Positions 17,301-22,251 of a DNA stretch of 25,689 nucleotides are shown in pieces. Each line of letters opens with the position of its first letter. Position 1 is the first letter of the stretch. A program made the translations under genes and the position numbers. The DNA is from a virus. Where the stretch lies: the IMG/VR virus record IMGVR_UViG_3300025674_000343, positions 1-25,689 of that record, one strand, 5' to 3'. Below the pieces are notes generated by a model that did not search any database, had not been told where the DNA came from, and saw only the letters and a list, made by a program, of their open reading frames with translations.

Positions 17301-20256
17301 TACGTCAAATGAGTATCGAGCTTATGGGATATCTGTAGACGTTAGAGGTAGCGGTGATACTGATATTCGTAGGGGCATTTACTCTTACAGCGAAACTCAG
17401 CATAGCGCTGGGACTGTATCCGAAAACATAGCTATTTATGGCTATGCGGTAGCAGATGAGACTGGAACAGGCAGAACGACGAACAACTATGGCGGTTATT
17501 TCCTCGCATTCGAAAATGGCACTGGAACGGGCGGCACTGCAACCCACTATGGTGTGTTTTCGAAAGCTCAAGCGACTAGCGCGGCGGATAAAAATATTGG
17601 CTCAATGTACGGCGTTTACTCTGAGGTTGAATACGACACAACGGGAGCCACTACTGCAATATCAACTATTTATGGCGTTAGCTCGATAATAGATAACGAC
17701 AGCACTGACACTACCGTAACAAATAGCTATCTGTTTCACGGGTCTTATCAGGGAACTATCAACGCAACAAACGCTTATGGTCTTTACATAAGTGGCAATG
17801 TTGAAAACTACTTTGCGGGACACGTCAGAGCAGACCAAGGCTACAAGGTTGGATCAAGCACGATAATTGACGCTAGTGCCAATATGAGCAACATAGGCAC
17901 TATAGGATCAACAGGCGATATAACCGTTACTAACGGAAGTTTCAACCTAAGCAGTGGCTACAATATTCAATGGGGCGGCTCTTACAGTTCGGGCTTTCCC
18001 ACTATCTTTGCAAATTCCTCACAAAAAGTTTTACGCTTCGCGCCTAACGGAAGTACGACTGGCACAGTTTTAGAAATAGATAGTGGTGGTCTTGACCTAA
18101 AGGTCGGCGGTTATGAAATTGACGGCACCACCGTCATCGACTCTAGTAGCAATATAACGGCTGGCACCATCTCCTCGGGCGCTATCACAACTAGCGGAAC
18201 TCTCGACTTCACGGCGAACCCAGCTTACATCCGCAACGATCAAGATGCTTCAGGCCAAATTGTTATAAGTGCCAAAAACTCGGCTTCTCAAACCCAGCAG
18301 GTTCGATGGGATGCGGCAAATAACACGGCTGGCGCATGGCGACCTGAGACGACTAATATCAGCGATTTAGGTTTGACCGATAAAATCTGGAATACGCTTT
18401 ACATCAATCTGATTAAACATGGCGCGTCTAATGATACGTTCCTAGATCAGAACCGAAACGTCACGGCTAACGACGTGCTGGTCTTAGGTGATCTCGACAT
18501 TCAAAACAGGCTGCGGCACAACGGCAACACAGACACGTACATCGAATTTACAACCGATCAGATCGATCTTAGAACGACCCTTACATCTCGACTGACTATC
18601 ACTGACGACGTGACTGTGAATACTGATCTGATCGTCGAAGCAATGTCGCCTTCTATTAGTATCAGAGACGGTAATAACGGCGGAAGCGGTAACGCAGAAG
18701 GCAAAATACTATTTAAAAACACAGGCGGCAACGCGATTGGTATAGGCTATACAGCCGATGTTCTAACTGATTCTGACCTAATAATTAGCACAGACGCGGG
18801 CGGCACTTATGGCGCATATTTGGGACTTGATGCGCTGGCGATTACTGATACTCAATCGGACATTATCTTAGAGCCGAAAACTAGCGTCCGTATTGCTAGC
18901 GGTGGGTTAAAGGTAGGAACAACAGAAGTTATCTCATCCGTAGGCCGCTTTTACAGCACTTCTAGCACAGTAACCAAACCTGCTTTCTCGTTCGATGGTG
19001 ATTCAAATACTGGTATGTACCACATGGGCGCAGACCAGATCGGCTTTACAATCGGCGGAAGTAACAAGGTTTATATTGAAGACAGCACTTATGTGTTAAA
19101 TGTTCTGGGTGCCGCTTATATTACAAGCGACCTCGATGTGGCAGGCGATCTTGCCGTAGGAGGTAACATAACCTCGGGCGGTAGTACGCTTTTAACGTCC
19201 GATGATTATGACACGCAAGTATGCCACTTAAAAACAAACGTCAGCGCGGCGGTAGATCAAGGCGTAGCAAATGAATTTACTGTCAACTTCAACCTAGAGG
19301 AGCATAACGACAGCACGACGTTCTCTCATTCCAGCGGCGTGGTTACTGTCGCAACGGCAGGCTGGTATCGCGTTTATGCCAACATGGTGTATCAGAATGG
19401 CTCAGCCTCTGCTCGTAACACAGTACGCGCTTATGTAGAGAAAAACGGCACAGAGATCACTAGCACCGCAACCTATGATTATGATCGTGGTAGCTCATAC
19501 GGCGAGTTCTCAAACAACAAGATTGAGACCATGCTGTATTTAGCCGCTAACGATACCATCGGCATCGGTAACTACGCAGAGAATGAGGACGGCGTAATTA
19601 CCATTGAGGCGGCTGAGTGTGAATTCATAGTCTCATCGGTGAGCGCTACAACAACGACCACCAACGCCGACACAGTTGATGGTCTTCACGCCTCTTCATT
19701 TATCCGTAGTGATGCGTCTGATACCGTCTCTGGTGCGATTACGTTTAACTCTGATGTTTATGTCAGCAATCGAATTTACCATGCTGGCGATACAAACACA
19801 TACCTAGATTTTTTAGACGATAGGGCTCGCATCATTAGCGGCGGCATCGAAATGATCGACTGCGTGGAGGGTGCTACAGATTACGTTGATATTGTTGATC
19901 GTGTTCGTGTCACGGCTGGTGGCGACTTAGAGTGTGAGGGAAATATTACCGCCTACACAAGCACCAGCATTTCGGACATCAACCAAAAGGAAAATATCCA
20001 ACGCATCGAATCGCCCATTGAGAAAATTAAGGAAATCTCGGGCTACACATTTGATTGGAAGCAGTCGGGCGAGCATTCAGGCGGCGTCATTGCTCAAGAG
20101 ATCGAGCAGGTTATGCCCGACATCGTGAAAGAGAAGAGTATACGAGACGGCGAAAAGATGAAGGCCGTGGATTATCAGGCAATCATCGGACTGCTTGTCG
20201 AGACAGTCAAAGACCTCAATAAACGTATTGAGGATTTAGAGAATGGCGATGACTAA
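11392..20256 (+). CDS. Giant J-like hub + tail fibre + S74 chaperone fusion, 2954 aa
   Basis: The largest gene, about a third of the window. Residues 1-46 are hydrophobic and Gly/Ala-rich. Residues 60-475 resemble the lambda J-like tail hub (RKIIYGKMRVGGNVVFI, then LCLRDYML and NLKGLQIKVGDTIQVTN). Two fibronectin-III-like domains lie at about 485-580 and 583-668, then a LamG/concanavalin-like domain at about 698-917. Fibre modules follow: 37-aa repeats at 964-1000 and 1063-1099, a strand-rich domain at 1157-1316, LDNLDSTKFLRSDVNDT at about 1323, duplicated 97-aa blocks at 1694-1790 and 2418-2514, a YG-anchored repeat region at 1974-2136, a C1q-like jelly-roll at about 2605-2750, and a terminal S74 intramolecular chaperone from 2861 with Ser2861 and Lys2866. 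It would form the trimeric central fibre that recognises the host. Start has SD GAGGTAA. Confidence 0.9.
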   Translation: MAVSAIAGLVSAVAGGIATGFALGTFLTSFAIGAGLSMVSRALAPKPNIGEQMRGLTQTTRNPADTRKIIYGKMRVGGNVVFIAHSGSDNKYLHLAVVFATHRITAYDEVWFNDNRIWTAAGGFQGDWGTYVTMDTTKLGTAGQTASTVLTPITEWTANHKLSGIAYIAFKLEWNQDKFPQGVPNITAVIRGKPVFDPRTDVTGYSTNPALCLRDYMLDQDYGLGESNVNIDSTALEAAADLCDEQVSLNAGGTQDRYQCNGVIDTANQIKANIEQLLASMGGKLTYSGGKYFVDGAEYKTPTHTFTEADVISEIQTQTKQSRRGIYNGVKGIFVSEEKNYKVLDYPAQISSTYATEDGDPLYLDMPLPFVTNNLQAQRLAKIALLKSRQQVVITMTVNLKGLQIKVGDTIQVTNDRLGYSSKVFEVIDYSLAIGDGQALAVNLVCIETASAIYDWTTSDEADFLSGGELDLYDGRTVDNVTSLTLTEIGLRGPDGGVSSSVQLAWTAPDDAFIEFYKIRYNKNGTTDYFEVQSRETNVLISGLDITSNYDFRVQAENLLGVTSTGTTLSNQALNGDTTAPSAPTGGAATGGIQTITAEWTNPSDIDFKHVEVFVNTSDSIPASPTAVVDGEEYVVTGLSGAVTRYFWLKAVDFSGNKSAATASFNGTSVVAGSTDIADDAIGADEINDDEVLHEVPSEGLTYYWPCNSIADVSGSGNEELQEVVAGKTGIHSGSTAPTLSTDSPTGKSIVNGTDNSGWTLLSDTDADALEGANGFAWSLWFKSDTTSGDGAARIIGRDASDGWAVVIDQSASGNQAVTLYGEPSTEAMGSLAQGEWHHFCLSEDGNGTISGYVNGELVSTESYTPVDSSRPVVIACNTETAINTASSVFEGKLTEIRAYNRALTAQEVRGLYKVPAASAPAEVDGDMIIDGSLVAAKITVANLAEINDNVGTITGGSVGGVTITSTKLYQGTGTFNNSNTGFYLDNTGQFSLKDKLSFNGTTLSVSGAITATSLTLSGTSIAESQLASGVQSSLGLADSALQDGDTSVNLGLDDGSIAGINITSTKLYAGTGDWGNSNTGFYLDNTGKFSLKDKIFFNPSNSLLTVDGNITADIITAKENLVVLGDLEASSMAAGSITRAMFSQDALDEIYGALATSVGGSNGDYKEASGNFTTSGGTVTVGTSSDKFDHGTADVVVEFLANHYFYATTNYTTAQAQATLNFEVSADGTFTDLTSATKTQTLQFEEYDLSSYYGTTTLVYSFNGEHSKTFTTGSGNDIPDSTELQFRVRVTGVGTAFTGQTVPFTVEANEGVTGVVSTGGNADTLDNLDSTKFLRSDVNDTFDADLTITGDLSLQGALNITGDINSYNVTDLDVTDKTITVNSGNTQSLSDGAGLIVDRGTASDASLTWDETNDKFDFSHPVQIQKSTIGGELLHLRNSYNGGYRDDLIIENTNDRDAGLTIKTAGGQYEMWVDSNGDDSLIFSAGDNTTNITMELYQNKNVDIGGDLDVTGEIDTSKGLTFNPNGYDINGDSDGNRTLFTFTRSGAASWQIWHNANQDLNFIPNNTSYKLQWNGNDLLYSGANISVGTISSGAITSSTGTSSFYELTLTGDSDDLTFTTTGGDWSILNAQQSNGLVIYDGTSGVTVLYNNAEVGQFDNSGFDVVSGALQVGGTTRISSAGAGTFTDVTLSDISPEIILSDTNSGGGGGAFGRILFQNTAGNAIGIGYTPDSIDDSDLIISTNAAGTYGGYMSLDAAAIADTQADIILEPKTNVRIATGGLKIGTTTFVDSSRNITAGTISSGAITSTGRITSDSSDIDGFVLENSAHRSGVLNIPQRDAADSYTGIMLKRDDGDRWAVMASDTLFGIYDDINDDWALQASELGGVRLYYAGAGKLETLDDGVQITGRVTAAATNIDNAYNFQFTDSDADNSYSGMRIDYNASDNTTLTADRNHIAFEVDYDVTSTGGDTSNEYRAYGISVDVRGSGDTDIRRGIYSYSETQHSAGTVSENIAIYGYAVADETGTGRTTNNYGGYFLAFENGTGTGGTATHYGVFSKAQATSAADKNIGSMYGVYSEVEYDTTGATTAISTIYGVSSIIDNDSTDTTVTNSYLFHGSYQGTINATNAYGLYISGNVENYFAGHVRADQGYKVGSSTIIDASANMSNIGTIGSTGDITVTNGSFNLSSGYNIQWGGSYSSGFPTIFANSSQKVLRFAPNGSTTGTVLEIDSGGLDLKVGGYEIDGTTVIDSSSNITAGTISSGAITTSGTLDFTANPAYIRNDQDASGQIVISAKNSASQTQQVRWDAANNTAGAWRPETTNISDLGLTDKIWNTLYINLIKHGASNDTFLDQNRNVTANDVLVLGDLDIQNRLRHNGNTDTYIEFTTDQIDLRTTLTSRLTITDDVTVNTDLIVEAMSPSISIRDGNNGGSGNAEGKILFKNTGGNAIGIGYTADVLTDSDLIISTDAGGTYGAYLGLDALAITDTQSDIILEPKTSVRIASGGLKVGTTEVISSVGRFYSTSSTVTKPAFSFDGDSNTGMYHMGADQIGFTIGGSNKVYIEDSTYVLNVLGAAYITSDLDVAGDLAVGGNITSGGSTLLTSDDYDTQVCHLKTNVSAAVDQGVANEFTVNFNLEEHNDSTTFSHSSGVVTVATAGWYRVYANMVYQNGSASARNTVRAYVEKNGTEITSTATYDYDRGSSYGEFSNNKIETMLYLAANDTIGIGNYAENEDGVITIEAAECEFIVSSVSATTTTTNADTVDGLHASSFIRSDASDTVSGAITFNSDVYVSNRIYHAGDTNTYLDFLDDRARIISGGIEMIDCVEGATDYVDIVDRVRVTAGGDLECEGNITAYTSTSISDINQKENIQRIESPIEKIKEISGYTFDWKQSGEHSGGVIAQEIEQVMPDIVKEKSIRDGEKMKAVDYQAIIGLLVETVKDLNKRIEDLENGDD
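13484..14140 (+). other. LamG-like domain within the fibre gene
   Basis: Residues about 698-917 of the giant protein begin GLTYYWPCNSIADVSGSGNE and end with LTEIRAYNRALTAQEVRGLY. The pattern (W-F-K-S-D, AARIIGR, GEWHHFCLS, GTISGYVNGELV, E-x-R-AYNRALT-x-E) is that of laminin-G or concanavalin-like sugar- or protein-binding folds. In a tail fibre it is a candidate receptor-binding or side-fibre domain, mounted between the FN3 pair and the shaft. Confidence 0.75.
14281..14689 (+). repeat. Two copies of a 37-aa fibre module
   Basis: Residues 964-1000 and 1063-1099 share ITSTKLY, GTG, NSNTGFYLDNTG and FSLKDK. I count 30 of 37 identities. The copies are 99 residues apart, so the unit is a whole fibre-shaft module. 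The module is known in phage fibres, where each copy adds a strand layer. Confidence 0.85.
16471..18933 (+). repeat. Duplicated 97-aa fibre block (two distant copies)
   Basis: Copy A is 16471-16761 (residues 1694-1790) and copy B is 18643-18933 (residues 2418-2514). They align without gaps, 66 of 97 identical by my count. Shared runs include GNAIGIGYT, DSDLIIST, and DIILEPKT. The DNA of the two copies has diverged at many codon positions, so the duplication is old or was acquired by module exchange. The 724-residue offset frames the YG repeat region. Confidence 0.88.
17311..17799 (+). repeat. YG-anchored repeat region in the fibre
   Basis: Residues about 1974-2136 contain nine spaced hydrophobic strand anchors, each centred on Y-G or a close variant: RAYGI, RRGIY, IYGYA, YGGYF, HYGVF, MYGVY, IYGVS, SYLFHG and AYGLY. 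Spacing is about 17-25 residues, with Thr/Gly/Asp-rich turns between. This looks like a repeating strand-turn shaft, such as a beta-helix or triangular beta-prism, typical of trimeric fibre knobs or shafts. Confidence 0.7.
19204..19644 (+). other. C1q/TNF-like jelly-roll domain in the fibre
   Basis: Residues about 2605-2750 show VNFNLEEHNDSTTFSHSS, GVVTVATAGWYRVYANMVYQ and AYVEKNGTEIT, followed by YLAANDTIGIGNYAEN. The 'TVATAGWYRV' and 'LAANDTIGI' elements match the usual C1q-type pattern of a strand ending in AGxYxF/V and a later 'L..GD.I.v' strand. It forms trimers in known proteins, which fits a fibre tip just before the S74 chaperone. Confidence 0.6.
19972..20253 (+). other. S74 intramolecular chaperone (auto-processing) domain
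   Basis: The last 94 residues, 2861-2954, begin SDINQKENI and contain IKEISGYTFDWKQSGEHSGG and VIAQEIEQVMPDIV, then a terminal helix KDLNKRIEDLENGD. This is the Peptidase_S74 family found at the C-terminus of endosialidases and T5 and other fibres. The dyad Ser-x4-Lys (S2861 and K2866) is intact, so cleavage just before S2861 is expected after trimer folding. Confidence 0.92.
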
Positions 20257-20281
20257 GACATACGCGGTGTGGACTGACTAA
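20243..20281 (+). CDS. 12-codon overlap ORF at the fibre gene end (doubtful)
   Basis: ATG 20243 reads MAMTKTYAVWTD and stops with TAA 20279-20281, whose last base starts the next gene (TAATG). GAGG at 20230-20233 gives a ribosome binding site 9 nt away. It could be a coupling leader that carries ribosomes from the fibre stop (20254-20256) to the next start, which has no clear site of its own. It is probably not a functional peptide. Confidence 0.25.
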   Translation: MAMTKTYAVWTD

Positions 20282-20862
20282 TGGGCTTACAGACATCAGG
20301 CGCTATCTCGCTCAACGATATACACGTTGAAGCGGGTGGCACCTCTGGCACACAGGCCAGCATTAGCGACGCGGACATACGGGGCTTAATCGGTAAAACC
20401 CCTGCCACTATGTCGTCTTTTAGCGAGTGGTATGGCGCAAGCGCAAGCACGGCTTTTGTAGTGACGCAAGGCACCCTGTTGCAACAGTTTTCTACCAAGC
20501 GCGGATTCGTATACGATACAAGCACTGGGTCGGTATCGCCTACCAATTTAAATAGTGCCACCAAGACAGGAATGGCCATTATGGAATGCGCTAGGGTCAA
20601 CGCATCGTCAGGAATGTTTTTTCAGTTCGAATTAAGTTATTCGAGTGCTATTGCCGCTGACGAATTTACTTCGCTTTTTTTTACAGCCAATAGCGCTTCG
20701 ACAGTGCTTTTTACATCTGAAGCATCTACAACCTCCACTCGCGGAGGCTTTGGACGGCGATGGACGTGGAGTAGCTCAAACGGGCTAAACAGCACTGAGA
20801 TAAGCAACATTACTACCGAATGGGATGGCTCAGGCAATATAACGGTAACGTTTAGCCCATGA
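20281..20862 (+). CDS. Small tail-fibre-like structural protein
   Basis: A 193-aa protein. The first 50 residues (SGAISLNDIHVEAGGTSGT, then ASISDADIRGLIGK and MSSFSEWYGAS) are a common N-terminal module of marine phage fibre and virion proteins, in which a small domain repeats 'SLNDIH.E.GG' before a tip domain. The C-terminal part is Ser/Thr-rich and strand-rich with several aromatics (SMFFQFELSYSS, RRWTWSS). It probably decorates the fibre or tail tip and may bind a receptor. It has a weak ribosome binding site and is likely coupled through TAATG. It ends with an ATGA overlap into the next gene. No enzyme motif is visible. Confidence 0.75.
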   Translation: MGLQTSGAISLNDIHVEAGGTSGTQASISDADIRGLIGKTPATMSSFSEWYGASASTAFVVTQGTLLQQFSTKRGFVYDTSTGSVSPTNLNSATKTGMAIMECARVNASSGMFFQFELSYSSAIAADEFTSLFFTANSASTVLFTSEASTTSTRGGFGRRWTWSSSNGLNSTEISNITTEWDGSGNITVTFSP

Positions 20863-21092
20863 GGGAGCTAATCTACGACACGCCAGCGGATGATGCTACA
20901 CACCTTGAGGGCGAAGTGCGATCACCTGCGATAACTCAAGAAACACCCGTGACGTTTAGGGTTCCAATCATTCGAATAAACGGCACTATAGATATGGATG
21001 CAACCGTGGCTTTGGTTCACGAAATGGAAGATCGTATAGATGAAGACATTGCAGACGGAATGCTAATTGCGAGAGTGCCGCAAGACCCTTGA
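20859..21092 (+). CDS. Hypothetical acidic protein, 77 aa
   Basis: A 77-aa acidic protein sharing ATGA with the fibre-like gene. It contains LEGEVRSPAITQETPVTFRV, then strands PIIRINGTIDMDATVALV and an acidic helix HEMEDRIDEDIADGM. The small alpha/beta pattern has no match I can name. Its tight coupling to the fibre-like protein suggests a chaperone or a small accessory tail protein, but that is only context. No transmembrane segment or signal is visible. Confidence 0.65.
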   Translation: MRELIYDTPADDATHLEGEVRSPAITQETPVTFRVPIIRINGTIDMDATVALVHEMEDRIDEDIADGMLIARVPQDP

Positions 21093-21146
21093 AAAACAAA
21101 TATGTTGACACCACAATACTGTTACCACTAACAGAAAGGGTGATTT

Positions 21147-21356
21147 ATGTCAGAACAGCAACAAGTAACCGAAGAGCAGTTTGTATTAGCTCAACGAATG
21201 GAGTCATTAGCACGTCAGAACGCACAGCAGGCACTTAAAATCGCAGACTTGGAGGCGCAGATCGCCCTTATCCATGCCAAAACACAACAAGCACAGCCCG
21301 AAGAACAGGGCGACACCGAAGCCGAGCCAGTAGACGGGGAACTCGTCGAACACTAA
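21147..21356 (+). CDS. Gln-rich coiled-coil small protein, 69 aa
   Basis: A 69-aa protein with ribosome binding site AAAGGGTG. It is Gln/Glu/Ala-rich throughout: EQQQVTEEQFVLAQRMESL, then AQQALKIADLEAQIALIHAK, with heptad-like Leu/Ile/Ala spacing that predicts a coiled coil over residues 8-48, and a disordered acidic tail. It is not secreted. Similar short coiled-coil proteins occur in many phages without known function. A TTGACA hexamer (21105-21110) lies 36 nt before the start, but no matching -10 is visible. Confidence 0.6.
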   Translation: MSEQQQVTEEQFVLAQRMESLARQNAQQALKIADLEAQIALIHAKTQQAQPEEQGDTEAEPVDGELVEH

Positions 21357-21363
21357 ATCCGCA

Positions 21364-21372
21364 TGGTAAAAT
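21364..21372 (+). promoter_or_regulatory. Extended -10 promoter candidate
   Basis: TGGTAAAAT matches TGnTATAAT with one mismatch and lies 15 nt before the ATG at 21388. It stands in a gap between genes, with no good -35. The Shine-Dalgarno AAGGGGG begins 7 nt after it, so a transcript would have a very short leader or start near the ribosome binding site. Confidence 0.35.
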
Positions 21373-21387
21373 GCCTTAAGGGGGCGC

Positions 21388-21573
21388 ATGGATACCATCG
21401 TCCTCTTTCTCATTCTCGAGAGTAGTACAGTCAGATATGTGGGGTATCGCGTCGTTCCACATACGATGTGCGTCTACAGGCAACAAGGCACCGACAAGAA
21501 ACACGTCTACTACGTAGCCTCTGCTATCTATAGATGCCCATCAATCATCCGATTGCGTGGGGGTGCAGGGTGA
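21388..21573 (+). CDS. Hypothetical small protein, 61 aa
   Basis: A 61-aa frame with a strong site AAGGGGG 3 nt before ATG. The N-terminus MDTIVLFLILES is hydrophobic and could anchor in the membrane or be a short signal. Two Cys residues (residues 28 and 50) and several Tyr follow. It overlaps the start of the next gene by 4 nt if that gene starts at GTG 21570. I do not recognise the family. The strong ribosome binding site argues for real translation, but the sequence itself offers little support. Confidence 0.45.
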   Translation: MDTIVLFLILESSTVRYVGYRVVPHTMCVYRQQGTDKKHVYYVASAIYRCPSIIRLRGGAG

Positions 21574-22025
21574 TAGATCCAATCTCAGCGGCGGCTCTTG
21601 CCACAAGATGTTATTCGACGGTCGTCGCGCTAGTACAGGCGGGTCGTGAGGCACATGATGTGATGGGTCAGATCGGTCAATGGTACGGTGCCGCAAGCGA
21701 TGTCCTATACGCCGAGAAGAAAGCCAAGAACCCCAACCCTTTTAAAAAGCTAGTATTCAGCAAGTCGGTAGAAGCTGAAGCTGTACAGTTGTTTGCGCTC
21801 AAAAAAAAGATGCAGGCGCAACAGCGAGAGATTTTAAACCTCATAAACTTGGCTTATGGCGCTCAGGGATTGGAGGAGTTTAGAAACATTCGCAAGCAAG
21901 TTGCTAAGGAAAGGCAGGACGCCGTATACCGTCAGATAGAAATGCGCCAGCAAATAGCGCAGGGATTTTTACTGGTTGTTTTGTTAAGCGCGTTGATTGC
22001 ACTAATCGCACTCATGCTGTCCTGA
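21570..22025 (+). CDS. Conserved phage protein with C-terminal membrane segment
   Basis: Starting at GTG 21570 gives 151 aa (M-IDPISAAALATRCYSTVV...), with the pattern IDPxSA...GxxxGQWYGAASDVLYAEKKAKNP and EAEAVQLFALKKKM that I recognise from marine phage genomes, where these proteins also begin with IDP. A start at ATG 21534 adds 12 residues but has no ribosome binding site, whereas GGGGG precedes the GTG. The middle is a charged helix (FRNIRKQVAKERQDAVYRQIEMRQ). The last 20 residues (GFLLVVLLSALIALIALMLS) are a clear single transmembrane helix, so the protein is tail-anchored in the inner membrane. A lysis or superinfection role is possible given the holin and endolysin downstream. Confidence 0.8.
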   Translation: MIDPISAAALATRCYSTVVALVQAGREAHDVMGQIGQWYGAASDVLYAEKKAKNPNPFKKLVFSKSVEAEAVQLFALKKKMQAQQREILNLINLAYGAQGLEEFRNIRKQVAKERQDAVYRQIEMRQQIAQGFLLVVLLSALIALIALMLS

Positions 22026-22030
22026 CTCTG

Positions 22031-22039
22031 TGGTAAAAT
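22031..22039 (+). promoter_or_regulatory. Extended -10 promoter candidate
   Basis: TGGTAAAAT, identical to the site at 21364, lies 27 nt before the ATG at 22066 and just after the preceding stop. No good -35 is seen. Confidence 0.35.
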
Positions 22040-22065
22040 ACGGTAACGACTACGGGGTGAGGCAC

Positions 22066-22251
22066 ATGGAACTTGCAGAAAAGGCTCTTGAAAAATTGGC
22101 ACATCATGAAAAGCTGTGCGAAGAACGTCTGCGAAGATTGGACGAAAAGATTGACGCGGCTCATAAAGACATCGCCACAAACCGCACTGCTGTGTTCGCT
22201 TTGTATCCTTTTATTTTTGGCGCTGTTGTTTTAGCGGATTACCTTAAATAA
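22066..22251 (+). CDS. Small membrane protein, 61 aa (holin-like candidate)
   Basis: ATG 22066, with Shine-Dalgarno GTGAGG 3 nt before it, gives 61 aa beginning MELAEKALEKLAHHEKLCEE, followed by charged helix RRLDEKIDAAHKDIA and the C-terminal hydrophobic segment AVFALYPFIFGAVVLADYLK. The MELAEKALEKL start and coiled-coil-plus-one-TM plan match small conserved phage proteins. A start at GTG 22030 (12 more residues) is possible but lacks a ribosome binding site and would pre-date the promoter-like site. The coiled coil with a single C-terminal TM is like class III or accessory holins or antiholins. TAATG couples it to the next gene. Confidence 0.7.
   Translation: MELAEKALEKLAHHEKLCEERLRRLDEKIDAAHKDIATNRTAVFALYPFIFGAVVLADYLK

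Noticed and set aside
16471-18933. Diversity-generating retroelement target in the fibre repeats
   Set aside because: No reverse transcriptase or template repeat is in the window, and the two copies differ at all codon positions rather than mainly at adenines.
21105-21140. Promoter from TTGACA at 21105 before the coiled-coil gene
   Set aside because: A good -35 but no matching -10 (only CTAACA-type sequence) at the right spacing.
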